Assembly: GCA_009797885.1 (NCBI GenBank)
Contig: WNKP01000005.1
Coordinates: forward strand, 1-64,000
Length of the DNA stretch: 64,000 nt
Direction: 5' to 3'
Origin: Flavobacteriaceae bacterium GF1
GTDB taxonomy: Bacteria; Bacteroidota; Bacteroidia; Flavobacteriales; Flavobacteriaceae
The number at the start of each line of letters is the position of its first letter. Position 1 is the stretch's first letter. The notes under the pieces were generated by a model. The model did not search any database. It saw only the letters and a program-made list of their open reading frames with translations, and was not told the DNA's origin. The translations under genes and the position numbers were made by a program. This document shows, in pieces, positions 25,456 to 35,045 of the stretch.

Positions 25456-25483
25456 AATTTAATGAAAATAGAATTAAATTCTA
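25456..25483. promoter_or_regulatory. Lrp-like operator palindromes
   Basis: TAGAATTAAATTCTA (25469-25483) is a perfect 15-base palindrome agreeing at 12 positions with the E. coli Lrp consensus YAGHAWATTWTDCTR. An overlapping inverted repeat, AATTTAAT (25456-25463) and ATTAAATT (25473-25480), adds a second phasing. The site is 43 bases before the Lrp gene start and about 100 before the divergent lyase. Confidence 0.6.
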
Positions 25484-25580
25484 TATAGTTGAATAAATTT
25501 AAAATAATTTACTGTACATGATTCTTATCATTGAATTTCATATTGAAATGATAGAAATTGGTAGTTAAATTATATGCATA

Positions 25581-26804
25581 ATGAAAAGCAAATCGGCACA
25601 AAAGCTACAGGACCTTCACTATTTCGGTGAATTTGGTGGAGTGAATCCATCCATATCAGATTCCTCGACCTACACCTTTCTTTCAGCAAAAAAGATGTTC
25701 GATACCTTTGAAGGCAATACCGAGGGCTGTTACCTGTACAGTAGACATTCCTCTCCTTCCAACCTTTATTTGGGTGAAGCCCTGGCCGCTTTGGAAGGTA
25801 CGGAAACCGCCAATGTCTATGCTTCCGGAATGGGCGCGATTTCCGCAGTGATCATGCAACTCTGTGAAGCAGGCAGCCATATGGTGAGCAGCCGAACCAT
25901 TTACGGAGGCACCTATGCGCTTATGAAAAACTTTTTGCCAAAATTGGGCATTGACACTTCTTTCGTGGACATTACCAATTTGGAAAAAGTGGAAGAATCC
26001 ATTACCAAGAACACTAAAATGCTTTATTGTGAAGCCATAAGCAATCCATTACTGGAGGTAGCGGATATTCGTTCCCTATCCAAATTGGCCAAAGCCCATG
26101 GTATTCCCCTGGTAGTGGACAACACCTTCTCTCCCCTAAGCATAAGTCCAGTACACCTGGGCGCGGATATTGTAATTCACAGCCTCACCAAATTCATTAA
26201 TGGATCCAGCGATTGTGTAGCCGGCGCAGTCTGTGCTTCAACCGAATTTTGCCTAAGCCTTAAAGATGTCAATAACGGTGCTGGAATGCTCTTGGGCAGT
26301 ACTTTGGACAGTTTACGTGCGGCCTCTATTTTAAAGAATATGCGAACCCTGCATATTCGAATCAAAAAGCACAGTGAAAATACGCTCTACCTGGCCCAAA
26401 AATTCCAGGAAGATGGATTAAAAGTAGCGCATCCCGGGCTTTCCTCCCACCCCGGTCATAACACCATGAAGGAGCAAATGAACCCACAATATGGTTTTGG
26501 CGGATTAATGACCCTTGATGTGGGTTCCCTGGACAAAGCGAATGCCCTAATGGAACTGATGCAAAAAGAAAACCTGGGCTATTTGGCCGTAAGTCTTGGA
26601 TTCTACAAGACCTTGTTCAGCGCTCCCGGCACCTCGACCTCATCGGAAATACCTTTGGAAGAACAAGAGGAGATGGGCTTAACGGATGGCCTGATTCGGT
26701 TTTCAATTGGTCTGGACAACAACATTGAAAATACCTATCAACGGATGAAACACTGTATGGAAAGACTTCATATCCTAGGTCCCAAAACCACCACATTGGC
26801 TTAG
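25581..26804 (+). CDS. Cys/Met metabolism PLP enzyme (methionine gamma-lyase-like)
   Basis: This trans-sulfuration-family lyase has 407 residues. The PLP lysine is K204 in HSLTKFINGSSD, and NVYASGMGAISAV, NPLLEVADI and DNTFSPL are family marks. The reading YLYSRHSSPS corresponds to the usual YxYxRxxNP phosphate-binding segment with N replaced by S. It could be methionine gamma-lyase, an O-acetylhomoserine enzyme or a related lyase. The divergent Lrp regulator suggests induction by an amino acid, fitting a catabolic lyase. Confidence 0.88.
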   Translation: MKSKSAQKLQDLHYFGEFGGVNPSISDSSTYTFLSAKKMFDTFEGNTEGCYLYSRHSSPSNLYLGEALAALEGTETANVYASGMGAISAVIMQLCEAGSHMVSSRTIYGGTYALMKNFLPKLGIDTSFVDITNLEKVEESITKNTKMLYCEAISNPLLEVADIRSLSKLAKAHGIPLVVDNTFSPLSISPVHLGADIVIHSLTKFINGSSDCVAGAVCASTEFCLSLKDVNNGAGMLLGSTLDSLRAASILKNMRTLHIRIKKHSENTLYLAQKFQEDGLKVAHPGLSSHPGHNTMKEQMNPQYGFGGLMTLDVGSLDKANALMELMQKENLGYLAVSLGFYKTLFSAPGTSTSSEIPLEEQEEMGLTDGLIRFSIGLDNNIENTYQRMKHCMERLHILGPKTTTLA

Positions 26805-26821
26805 AGGGAACCCCTCCAGGT

Positions 26822-26864
26822 TTGCACAACAGGGCTCAAAGTTGTAATATTAGGCTTGCACAAC
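26822..26864. repeat. 9-base direct repeat upstream of nhaC
   Basis: TTGCACAAC occurs at 26822-26830 and 26856-26864, 34 bases apart start to start (just over three helical turns), between the lyase stop and the nhaC ATG. It could be a regulator site; no factor is evident. Confidence 0.35.
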
Positions 26865-26874
26865 TCAATAGCCC

Positions 26875-28365
26875 ATGACCCAAAAGACCAAGAAAGCCAA
26901 GTACAGACAGGATGAACAAGTAGTTGAAAATAGGGAACTGAACATATGGGAAGCTTTGATTCCCGTGGTTGCGCTTGTCGGGATGTTGGCATATAACGTG
27001 TACGTGTTTGGGGACGATGCGTTGAGTGGTTCCAATCAATTTATACTTCTTATGGGCGGTGCCGTTGCCGCTACCGTAGGCTTTTTTAATAAGGTCTCTT
27101 ACAAACAGATGCTGGCGGAAGTGGCGGAAAACGTGCGTTCCACTACCGGTGCATTACTGATTCTTTTAATGGTCGGGGCATTGGCGGGCACATGGCTGGT
27201 CAGTGGAATCATTCCTGCCATGGTCTATTACGGGCTTCAAATATTGAACCCAACCATTTTCTTGGCGGCCTGTGTCATTATTTGTGCCATTATTTCCATT
27301 GCCACGGGGAGTAGTTGGACCACGGCAGCCACGGTGGGTATAGCGTTGGTAGGCATTGGCGAGGCTTTAGGTATTTCTTTGGGGATGACCGCAGGTGCGG
27401 TCCTGTCTGGAGCTTATTTTGGGGATAAAATGTCCCCTTTGAGCGACACCACCAATCTGGCTCCGGCAATGGCCGGTGGCGAGTTGTTTTCGCATATACG
27501 CTATATGGCATGGACCACAATTCCTACCATCTCCATTACGCTTTTGGTTTTCATCATAATTGGCTTTACCAATGATACCTCCGGCGTTGCCGATACAGGA
27601 ACAATTTTGACCACTATTAATTCTTCCTTTAATATCAATGGTTGGCTTTTTATAGTGCCGGTCGTTGTCATCCTACTTATCGTTAGGAAAGCGCCACCCT
27701 TGCTGGGGTTGTTGATAGGAACGCTATTGGGCGGGGTTTTCGCCTTAATTTTTCAACCGGATATCGTGGCCAAAATTGGTGGTGGGGCCCATTTGGATTT
27801 CGCGACGGGCTACAAGGGAATTTTGAATGCCATAACCGTTGATACGGCAGTGGAAACTTCCGACCCTGCCTTGAACGAGCTCTTTTCATCTGGGGGAATG
27901 GCAGGCATGTTGGGTACCATTTGGCTTATTGTCTGTGCCATGGTCTTTGGGGGAATTATGGATGGTATAGGTGCCTTACAGCGTATTACAAAATCCCTGT
28001 TGAATCTGGCCAAGACCACTTTCGGGCTTTTTGCCAGTACGGTGGGCAGCTGTCTGGCATTGAATGTCACAGCATCCGATCAATATTTGGCCCTGGTGGT
28101 TCCGGGCAAAATGTTTTCCAAAGCCTACGAAGAACGGGGACTGGCCCCTGAGAACCTGAGTCGGACCTTGGAGGATTCGGGAACGGTAACCTCTGTTTTG
28201 GTACCGTGGAATACCTGTGGGGCTTATCACAGTGGAGTGTTGGGAGTAGCCGTGGGCGATTATTTTTTCTACGCCATCTTTAATTGGCTAAGCCCCTTCA
28301 TGACCCTCTTCTTTGCTGCTTTTAAAATCAAGATAAAACAATTGGTTAACGCTTCCAAAGCATAG
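26875..28365 (+). CDS. nhaC: Na+/H+ antiporter, NhaC family
   Basis: This inner-membrane antiporter has 496 residues and about 11-12 membrane segments. ATGSSWTTAATVGIALVGIG and SGAYFGDKMSPLSDTTNLAP are NhaC signatures, and SGTVTSVLVPWNTCGAY is also conserved in the C-terminal half. It probably supports sodium homeostasis in a marine organism. An exchange of other ion or organic acid pairs cannot be excluded, since NhaC members also include malate/lactate antiporters. The gene is 70 bases after the PLP lyase. Confidence 0.92.
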   Translation: MTQKTKKAKYRQDEQVVENRELNIWEALIPVVALVGMLAYNVYVFGDDALSGSNQFILLMGGAVAATVGFFNKVSYKQMLAEVAENVRSTTGALLILLMVGALAGTWLVSGIIPAMVYYGLQILNPTIFLAACVIICAIISIATGSSWTTAATVGIALVGIGEALGISLGMTAGAVLSGAYFGDKMSPLSDTTNLAPAMAGGELFSHIRYMAWTTIPTISITLLVFIIIGFTNDTSGVADTGTILTTINSSFNINGWLFIVPVVVILLIVRKAPPLLGLLIGTLLGGVFALIFQPDIVAKIGGGAHLDFATGYKGILNAITVDTAVETSDPALNELFSSGGMAGMLGTIWLIVCAMVFGGIMDGIGALQRITKSLLNLAKTTFGLFASTVGSCLALNVTASDQYLALVVPGKMFSKAYEERGLAPENLSRTLEDSGTVTSVLVPWNTCGAYHSGVLGVAVGDYFFYAIFNWLSPFMTLFFAAFKIKIKQLVNASKA

Positions 28366-28384
28366 AATTCGGCGTCAAATTTTA

Positions 28385-28392
28385 TACCTTCG
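28385..28392 (+). promoter_or_regulatory. TACCTTCG, near -7 element before tpx
   Basis: One mismatch to TAnnTTTG, placed 60 bases before the tpx ATG in an 86-base gap. It is a likely start point for the tpx-dgkA unit. Confidence 0.4.
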
Positions 28393-28451
28393 CAACTCCT
28401 GCCGCATAATGGGGGAAAACTGACAATAATTCACTTTTAAACACATATAAA

Positions 28452-28958
28452 ATGGCTACAGTAACCTTAAAAGGAAACGAAATACATACTATGGGAAATC
28501 TCCCAGGCAACGGAAGTCAGGCACCTGATTTCACATTGGTCAAAAATGATTTGGGCACCACTACCTTGTCCGATTATAAAGGGCAAAAGGTCGTCTTGAA
28601 CATTTTTCCAAGTATTGACACCGGAACCTGTGCCCAATCCGTAAGACAGTTCAACCAGGAGGCCGCCGAACTTGTGAACACGAAAATTCTTTGTATATCC
28701 AAGGACCTCCCCTTTGCGCAAGCGCGTTTCTGTGGAGCTGAGGGTATTGAAAAGGTAGAAACCCTTTCCGATTTCCGTGATGGCAATTTTGGGAAATCCT
28801 ATAACGTTGAGTTTACGGATGGCCCGTTACAGGGCCTTCACTCAAGGGCCGTTGTGGTCTTGGATGAGAACGGTACGGTAACCTATTCCGAGCAAGTTCC
28901 AGAAATTGTGGACGAACCCAATTATAAAGCTGCGCTGGAAGCACTAATGGATGCCTAA
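28452..28958 (+). CDS. tpx: Thiol peroxidase (atypical 2-Cys peroxiredoxin)
   Basis: Tpx reduces hydroperoxides with thioredoxin as donor. The 168-residue protein has peroxidatic C60 in IFPSIDTGTCAQSVR and resolving C94 in QARFCGAEG, the spacing of E. coli Tpx (C61/C95). Full length. It overlaps dgkA by eight bases. Confidence 0.97.
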   Translation: MATVTLKGNEIHTMGNLPGNGSQAPDFTLVKNDLGTTTLSDYKGQKVVLNIFPSIDTGTCAQSVRQFNQEAAELVNTKILCISKDLPFAQARFCGAEGIEKVETLSDFRDGNFGKSYNVEFTDGPLQGLHSRAVVVLDENGTVTYSEQVPEIVDEPNYKAALEALMDA

Positions 28959-29316
28959 GGAGCCTTTTATCATCAACCGGATCAAAAGTATTGGCTTTGC
29001 CTTTAAGGGCCTTTTTATCCTCCTTAGGACGGAGTCCAGTATTCAAATTCAACTGGTGATAGCCCTGGCAGTGACCGTGGCGGGCTTTTATTTTGGAATA
29101 TCCAAAACAGAGTGGATGTTACAGTGTGTCTGCATTGGAATGGTCATGGGAATAGAGGGGTTAAATACGGCGGTTGAAAAAATCGCCGACTACATTCAAC
29201 CGGAATATGACCAAAAAATAGGATTGATTAAAGATATTTCCGCTGGGGCCGTAATGACCGTTTCCATTGTGGCCGTCATCGTTGGCTGTATCATTTATTG
29301 GCCAAAAGTTTTTTAG
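28951..29316 (+). CDS. dgkA: Diacylglycerol kinase family protein (DgkA type)
   Basis: This small inner-membrane kinase has 121 residues and three membrane segments. The catalytic motif E69-GLN-TAVE76 (MGIEGLNTAVEKIADYI) matches DgkA/undecaprenol kinase, which recycles lipid intermediates. The start ATG at 28951 lies within the end of tpx. Confidence 0.93.
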   Translation: MPKEPFIINRIKSIGFAFKGLFILLRTESSIQIQLVIALAVTVAGFYFGISKTEWMLQCVCIGMVMGIEGLNTAVEKIADYIQPEYDQKIGLIKDISAGAVMTVSIVAVIVGCIIYWPKVF

Positions 29317-29345
29317 CGCAACATCCCACAGCCCTTTGGGAAACG

Positions 29346-29353
29346 TAAATTTG
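29346..29353 (+). promoter_or_regulatory. TAAATTTG, -7 element before ftsK
   Basis: An exact TAnnTTTG match lies 23 bases before the ftsK ATG. No TTG is seen at the -33 spacing. It probably starts the ftsK-lolA-lptF/G-ribB unit. Confidence 0.55.
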
Positions 29354-29376
29354 TAACTTAGCTCCTTATTTTAGAA

Positions 29377-31755
29377 ATGGCGACCAAGCGAAGAAAATCA
29401 AAGGCTGCTTCCGTAAAGAAAAAGCAATCCCCCCTAAAGGTGTCAAAGAAGAATAAAATCATCTTTGGCAGTTTTTTGATCGTTTTAAGTATAGCCCTGT
29501 TTTTTTCTTTCATTTCTTTCTACTTCACCTGGCAGGAAGACCAAAGCCTTCTGGCCGAGTTTTCGGACAGAAATGCCGAAACCGATAATCTATTGAACAA
29601 ATTTGGTGCAGCAATCAGTCATTTTTTCATGTTCAAGGGATTTGGTCTCGCCTCTTTTGCATTTCCCGTTTTATTGGCGGTAACAGGCTTGTACTGGTTT
29701 CTGGGACTCAAAGGCACACGCCTCTTGGGGAAATGGATTTGGGGACTTTTGGGTATTGTTTGGGTTTCCATTGCCTTGGGTTTCCTCTTTTATGAGCAAC
29801 CGCTTCTTGGAGGTCAGATCGGCTTTGAAATGAATGACTTTCTCCAGGACTACATGGGTAAAATTGGAGTCTTCCTCCTTTTGCTATTTACCCTTGTGGT
29901 GATTATGGTGCGATTGTTCAATTTTTCGCCCGAGGGCATAGGGAATTATTTTAAAGGCGTCAATTTCCCAAAACCCAAACCAAAACCAAGGGTCAAGGCC
30001 GAAATATTGGATTCCGAAAAAGGGTCCATTGAATTGAGTTTGGAAACCGGGGAGGAAGAAATCAAAATAGATACCTACACGCACAAAAAGGACATTCCGC
30101 CATTGAATCCCGAATCCGGTTTGGATGTGAACCTTCCTAAAATGGAGGACGAGGAAATTGATTTAAAAGTCGAAAAAATAGCGGAGGAAAAACTCGAAAC
30201 CGATGTCAAGGCGGCCAAACTGGTCAAGGATTTTGGTGAGTTTGATCCCAAATTGGAATTGGGGAACTATAAATTCCCCCCCATACAACTGCTGGAAGAA
30301 CATGGCGCTTCCAGGGGAATTACCATAAATCAGGAAGAACTGGAGGAAAACAAGAACAGAATTGTTTCCACCCTTAAAAATTATAAGATTGGTATTGCGC
30401 AGATCAAGGCAACCATAGGTCCCACAGTAACACTTTATGAGATTGTCCCTGAAGCCGGGATCCGTATTTCCAGGATAAAAAACCTGGAAGATGACATCGC
30501 ACTTTCATTGGCAGCATTGGGCATACGAATCATTGCGCCCATTCCTGGAAAGGGCACCATTGGTATAGAGGTACCCAATAAAAATGCCACCGTTGTTTCC
30601 ATGCGATCGGTGATCGCATCCTCCAAATTCCAAAAAGCGGAGATGCAGTTGCCCGTTGCTTTTGGAAAAACCATCAGCAATGAAACCTTTGTGGTGGATT
30701 TGGCCAAAATGCCCCACTTACTTATGGCGGGGGCCACGGGACAGGGAAAATCCGTGGGCCTGAATGCCGTGATTACCTCTTTGCTCTATAAAAAGCATCC
30801 GGCAGAGATCAAGTTTGTTCTGGTAGACCCCAAGAAGGTGGAATTGACCCTGTACAATAAAATTGAACGTCACTTTTTGGCAAAATTACCGGATTCCGAA
30901 GAGGCCATTATTACCGACAATACCAAGGTGATCAATACACTCAACTCCCTTTGCATTGAAATGGACCATCGATATGAATTGTTGAAATTGGCCATGGTCC
31001 GAAATATCAAGGAATACAATGTAAAGTTCAAGTCCAGAAAGCTCAACCCAAATGACGGCCATAAATTCCTACCCTATATTGTTTTGGTGATCGATGAGTT
31101 TGCGGATTTGATCATGACCGCCGGCAAGGAAGTGGAAGCCCCTATAGCCCGACTTGCACAATTGGCCCGGGCCATTGGAATCCACTTGATCATTGCCACC
31201 CAAAGGCCATCGGTAAATGTGATCACAGGAATAATCAAGGCCAATTTCCCGGCGCGAATAGCTTTTAGGGTAACCTCCAAAATTGATTCCAGGACCATAT
31301 TGGACACTCAGGGGGCCGATCAATTGATCGGACGTGGGGACATGTTGTTTACCCAGGGCAATGATGTGACCCGATTGCAATGTGCCTTTGTGGACACCCC
31401 GGAAGTAGCAAAGATTACGGAATACATCGGTTCGCAACGCGCCTATCCGGATGCGCACCTACTACCGGAATATGTGGGCGAGGATTCTGGCACAGGAATT
31501 GATTATGAAATCAGTGAACGCGATAGCATGTTCCGAGAGGCGGCGGAAGTTATCGTAAATGCGCAACAAGGTTCTGCTTCCCTGATACAGCGAAAATTGA
31601 AATTGGGATACAACAGGGCCGGTCGTATTATTGATCAATTGGAGGCCGCCGGTATTGTTGGGCCCTTTGAGGGCAGTAAGGCCAGACAGGTTTTGATACC
31701 GGATATCCTGGCTTTGGAACAACTTTTACAGAACGAAACACAGAATAGAAATTAA
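29377..31755 (+). CDS. ftsK: DNA translocase FtsK/SpoIIIE
   Basis: FtsK pumps DNA at the septum during chromosome segregation. The 792-residue protein has four N-terminal membrane segments (about residues 27-180), a short acidic linker, and the ATPase motor. Walker A is GATGQGKS at 452-459 and Walker B is VLVIDEFADL at 569-578. The C-terminal gamma domain (ASLIQRKLKLGYNRAGRIIDQLEAAGIVG) recognises polarity sequences. It is complete and first in a conserved flavobacterial cell-envelope cluster. Confidence 0.97.
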   Translation: MATKRRKSKAASVKKKQSPLKVSKKNKIIFGSFLIVLSIALFFSFISFYFTWQEDQSLLAEFSDRNAETDNLLNKFGAAISHFFMFKGFGLASFAFPVLLAVTGLYWFLGLKGTRLLGKWIWGLLGIVWVSIALGFLFYEQPLLGGQIGFEMNDFLQDYMGKIGVFLLLLFTLVVIMVRLFNFSPEGIGNYFKGVNFPKPKPKPRVKAEILDSEKGSIELSLETGEEEIKIDTYTHKKDIPPLNPESGLDVNLPKMEDEEIDLKVEKIAEEKLETDVKAAKLVKDFGEFDPKLELGNYKFPPIQLLEEHGASRGITINQEELEENKNRIVSTLKNYKIGIAQIKATIGPTVTLYEIVPEAGIRISRIKNLEDDIALSLAALGIRIIAPIPGKGTIGIEVPNKNATVVSMRSVIASSKFQKAEMQLPVAFGKTISNETFVVDLAKMPHLLMAGATGQGKSVGLNAVITSLLYKKHPAEIKFVLVDPKKVELTLYNKIERHFLAKLPDSEEAIITDNTKVINTLNSLCIEMDHRYELLKLAMVRNIKEYNVKFKSRKLNPNDGHKFLPYIVLVIDEFADLIMTAGKEVEAPIARLAQLARAIGIHLIIATQRPSVNVITGIIKANFPARIAFRVTSKIDSRTILDTQGADQLIGRGDMLFTQGNDVTRLQCAFVDTPEVAKITEYIGSQRAYPDAHLLPEYVGEDSGTGIDYEISERDSMFREAAEVIVNAQQGSASLIQRKLKLGYNRAGRIIDQLEAAGIVGPFEGSKARQVLIPDILALEQLLQNETQNRN

Positions 31756-31764
31756 TTACAACAC

Positions 31765-32412
31765 ATGATCAGGAAAACACTTACCGTACTAACGATTCTA
31801 ACCCTTTGCTTTTCCCTACAGGCACAGAATTCCCAAAAGGCAAAAGCACTTTTGGATGAGGTTTACACCAAGGTCGTATCCTATGACAATATTGCCATAG
31901 ATTTTAAATATGCCCTGGAAAATACGGATGCCAATACCAAAAGTGAGACCAAGGGGTCCGCAACATTGGAAGGGGATAAATACTTGGTGGAACTCTTTGG
32001 TTCCACACAGTTGTACGATGGAAAAAAGGTGTATACCGTTGTTCCCGATAACGAAGAGGTGACCATAGAGGACAAATCCAATGATGAGCAAACGATTACC
32101 CCTTCAAAAATGCTGACGTTTTACAAAGAGGGGCACAATTACGAATGGGATATTCTGCAAAACATCCAAGGTCGAAAAGTTCAGTTTGTAAAACTGACGC
32201 CCATTGATTCCAATTCGGATATCAAATCCATCCTTTTGGGGATTGATGCTGAAACCAAGCATATCTACAAGCTTATTGAAACAGGGCAGAACGGGACCAA
32301 GACCACCATTACCGTTAATTCTTTCAAAACCAATCAACCCTTATCAAAAAGCTTGTTTACCTTTGATGAGGCCAAATACGAGGATGAAGGCTATTATATC
32401 ATAAAGAATTAG
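31765..32412 (+). CDS. LolA-like outer-membrane lipoprotein carrier
   Basis: This periplasmic chaperone has 215 residues, with a signal peptide ending in SLQAQ near residue 21. The fold is recognised by the DEVYTKVVSYDNIAIDFKY opening and the FTFDEAKY end. It is expected to carry lipoproteins to the outer membrane. It lies nine bases after ftsK and one base before the next gene. Confidence 0.88.
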   Translation: MIRKTLTVLTILTLCFSLQAQNSQKAKALLDEVYTKVVSYDNIAIDFKYALENTDANTKSETKGSATLEGDKYLVELFGSTQLYDGKKVYTVVPDNEEVTIEDKSNDEQTITPSKMLTFYKEGHNYEWDILQNIQGRKVQFVKLTPIDSNSDIKSILLGIDAETKHIYKLIETGQNGTKTTITVNSFKTNQPLSKSLFTFDEAKYEDEGYYIIKN

Positions 32413-32413
32413 C

Positions 32414-33913
32414 GTGTTGCCCATAATTGACCGATATATATTATCGCGTTTTCTCTATAATTTTTTCAGCTCTTTCGCCATATTAATGGTGATTTTCATT
32501 TTTCAGACCGTTTGGCTGTTCATTGATGATTTGGCAGGAAAGGATTTGGATCTCCTGATTATTGGCAAGTTCCTGTTCTACTACATGCCCACATTGATTG
32601 ATAAAGTGCTGCCTTTAACGGTCCTCCTGGCCTCCCTTCTCACCTTTGGTACTTTTGCGGAGAACTATGAGTTTGCCGCCATGAAAGCCTCCGGGGTCTC
32701 CCTGCAGAAGGCCATGCGCAGTATTATTGTTTTTGTCATTTTGTTGGGTGTTGGGGCCTTCTTTCTGGCCAATAACATCATTCCGGCCTCCGAGCAAAAG
32801 ATATTCAATATGCGTCGGAACATTGCCAAGGTAAAACCTGCTGCAGTGATTGTGGAAGGGGTTTTCAGTGATATTGAAGGAACGGACATGAATATGAAGG
32901 TGGCCAAAAAGTCCGGTGACAAGGACCAGTATCTTCAGGATGTCATCATCCACCAAAAAACAAAGACCAATATCAATACGGTGGTCATTAAGGCTCAAAA
33001 TGGGGAATTGATCAGTAGTGAGGCGTCCGATATCATTCAGTTGGAACTTAAGAATGGCTACTATTATGAGGAAATTCAAAAAAGGTCCGCCAAGGACAAA
33101 CGAAAGTTTCCCTTTACCCGGGTAAACTTTGAAACCTATGTCAAGAATATTGATGTATCTGACTTAAACAATCAGGATATTGAGGCAGAATCCGATATCA
33201 TGACGGACAAAATGAAAAATGTATTCCGATTGACCAAGGATATCGATTCGCTTCGCGACAACAATCTTAAACAGGTTAAGGCCTTTTCTAAAAACATCAC
33301 CATACGCATGGGTGCCTTTCCCGTAACAACAAAGGACAGCACCAAAACCAATGATGCAAGGGACGAGAAGGAAGTGCTCCTGGAAATGATGGAAAAGAAG
33401 GTAGATTCCACGGTTGATTTAAATGACCTCACTACACTGGTTCCCGAATGGCAGGAATCACAATTATACAATAATGCAAAAAACGCCCTAACTAATATTC
33501 TAAACACGGTCAATGGTAAAAAAGTGGAACTTGGGAAACGTTACGAAATCTATAACAGGCATATTCTGTCCCTACATAAGAAGTTTGCCTTGGGTTTTGC
33601 CTGTATTATCCTGTTCTTCGTGGGTGCCCCATTGGGCGCTATTATACGAAAAGGGGGATTGGGACTTCCCATGGTCATTGCCATTATTCTGTTCCTAACA
33701 TATTACTTTATTGGGGTCTTTGCGGAGAATTCCGCAAAAAAAGGAGGAATCAATCCTGTCTTAGGGGCATGGCTTTCCACCATTATCATGTTGCCTTTGA
33801 GCATCTATTTCACAAAAAGGGCCACGGCAGACCGTGGATTGATGGGCGATGGTAATTTTATACAACGTATTGCAGAATTTTTTAAGTTTAAGAAGAAAGC
33901 ACAAAACACATAA
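32414..33913 (+). CDS. LptF/LptG-family permease
   Basis: This is an inner-membrane part of the LPS export ABC transporter, 499 residues. The start is GTG at 32414, one base after the lolA stop (MLPIIDRYILSRFLYNFF). It has six membrane segments, three N-terminal and three C-terminal, separated by a large periplasmic beta-jellyroll domain of about 260 residues. EFAAMKASGVSL and KFALGFACIILFFVGAPLGAIIRKGG are LptF/G signatures. LptF and LptG cannot be told apart here. Confidence 0.9.
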   Translation: MLPIIDRYILSRFLYNFFSSFAILMVIFIFQTVWLFIDDLAGKDLDLLIIGKFLFYYMPTLIDKVLPLTVLLASLLTFGTFAENYEFAAMKASGVSLQKAMRSIIVFVILLGVGAFFLANNIIPASEQKIFNMRRNIAKVKPAAVIVEGVFSDIEGTDMNMKVAKKSGDKDQYLQDVIIHQKTKTNINTVVIKAQNGELISSEASDIIQLELKNGYYYEEIQKRSAKDKRKFPFTRVNFETYVKNIDVSDLNNQDIEAESDIMTDKMKNVFRLTKDIDSLRDNNLKQVKAFSKNITIRMGAFPVTTKDSTKTNDARDEKEVLLEMMEKKVDSTVDLNDLTTLVPEWQESQLYNNAKNALTNILNTVNGKKVELGKRYEIYNRHILSLHKKFALGFACIILFFVGAPLGAIIRKGGLGLPMVIAIILFLTYYFIGVFAENSAKKGGINPVLGAWLSTIIMLPLSIYFTKRATADRGLMGDGNFIQRIAEFFKFKKKAQNT

Positions 33914-33914
33914 A

Positions 33915-35045
33915 ATGGAAATCGCCACAAAACTGAATACGATAGAAGAAGCCATTGCGGATATTAGGCAGGGCAAGGTCATTATTGTGGTTGATGATGA
34001 GAACCGGGAAAATGAAGGGGATTTTTTGGCCGCTGCCGAATTGATCACCCCTGAGACCATCAACTTTATGGCCACCCATGGAAAAGGCCTTATCTGCGCC
34101 CCACTTACGGAAGGTAGGTGTAAACAACTGGGGCTGCATAAGATGGTATCCCATAATACCGATCCATTGGAAACTGCCTTTACGGTTTCGGTAGATTTAA
34201 GGGGAAATGGGGTTACCACCGGTATTTCCGCTTCTGACCGTGCCAAAACCGTTTTGGCGTTGACGGATGAAAGTACCAAAGCCCATGAACTGGGGCGCCC
34301 AGGACATATTTTCCCCCTAATTGCAAAGGAAGGTGGGGTGCTCAGACGGACCGGGCATACGGAAGCCGCCATTGATTTTGCACGTTTGGCGGGATTAAAA
34401 CCTGCCGGGGTCATCGTTGAAATAATGAATGAGGACGGCAGTATGGCCAGACTGCCCGAGCTGTTTGAAGTGGCCAAAAAGTTCAATTTGAAAATCGTCT
34501 CCATTGAAGATCTTATTGCCTATAGAATGGAGCACGATAGCCTTATAGAAAAAAAGGAGGATTTTGATATCCAAACCCGATTTGGAGCATTCCGACTAAG
34601 GGCCTATCAACAGACCACCAATGATCAGGTCCATATTGCCTTGACCAAGGGAAACTGGAACAAAGGGGACCGTATACTGACCCGAATTAATTCCACCCTG
34701 GTAAACAATGATATTCTGGGTACGCTCACCAATAATCCTGAGGATAAGTTAGTGGACATGTTCAAGGCCATCAATGCCGAGGAAAAAGGCGCTTTTATTT
34801 TTATCAACCAGGATTCCAAATCCATAAAGCTCCTGAGCAGGTTGGGCGAATTGAAGGAGCTACAGGCCAAAGGAATCTATAAGGCCCCAAAAATAGAAAT
34901 GGACTCCAAGGATTTTGGGGTCGGAGCGCAAATCCTGCACGATCTGAACATTACCAAAATCCGTTTGCTCACCAATTCAGTGCAGACCAAACGCGTGGGT
35001 ATCGTTGGCTATGGCCTGGAGATTGTGGAATATGTGCGCTATTAA
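33915..35045 (+). CDS. ribB: 3,4-dihydroxy-2-butanone-4-phosphate synthase with degenerate GTP cyclohydrolase II domain
   Basis: RibB makes the four-carbon riboflavin precursor from ribulose 5-phosphate. The protein has 376 residues. The N-terminal 200 residues hold the intact DHBP synthase motifs VDDENRENEGDFL, THGKGLICAPL and RPGHIFPL. The C-terminal half has the length of GTP cyclohydrolase II but lacks the zinc cysteine cluster (C-x10-C-x-C); where it should be, the reading is NSTLVNNDILG then TLTNN. So the second activity is probably lost. The start ATG follows the lptF/G stop by one base. Confidence 0.9.
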   Translation: MEIATKLNTIEEAIADIRQGKVIIVVDDENRENEGDFLAAAELITPETINFMATHGKGLICAPLTEGRCKQLGLHKMVSHNTDPLETAFTVSVDLRGNGVTTGISASDRAKTVLALTDESTKAHELGRPGHIFPLIAKEGGVLRRTGHTEAAIDFARLAGLKPAGVIVEIMNEDGSMARLPELFEVAKKFNLKIVSIEDLIAYRMEHDSLIEKKEDFDIQTRFGAFRLRAYQQTTNDQVHIALTKGNWNKGDRILTRINSTLVNNDILGTLTNNPEDKLVDMFKAINAEEKGAFIFINQDSKSIKLLSRLGELKELQAKGIYKAPKIEMDSKDFGVGAQILHDLNITKIRLLTNSVQTKRVGIVGYGLEIVEYVRY

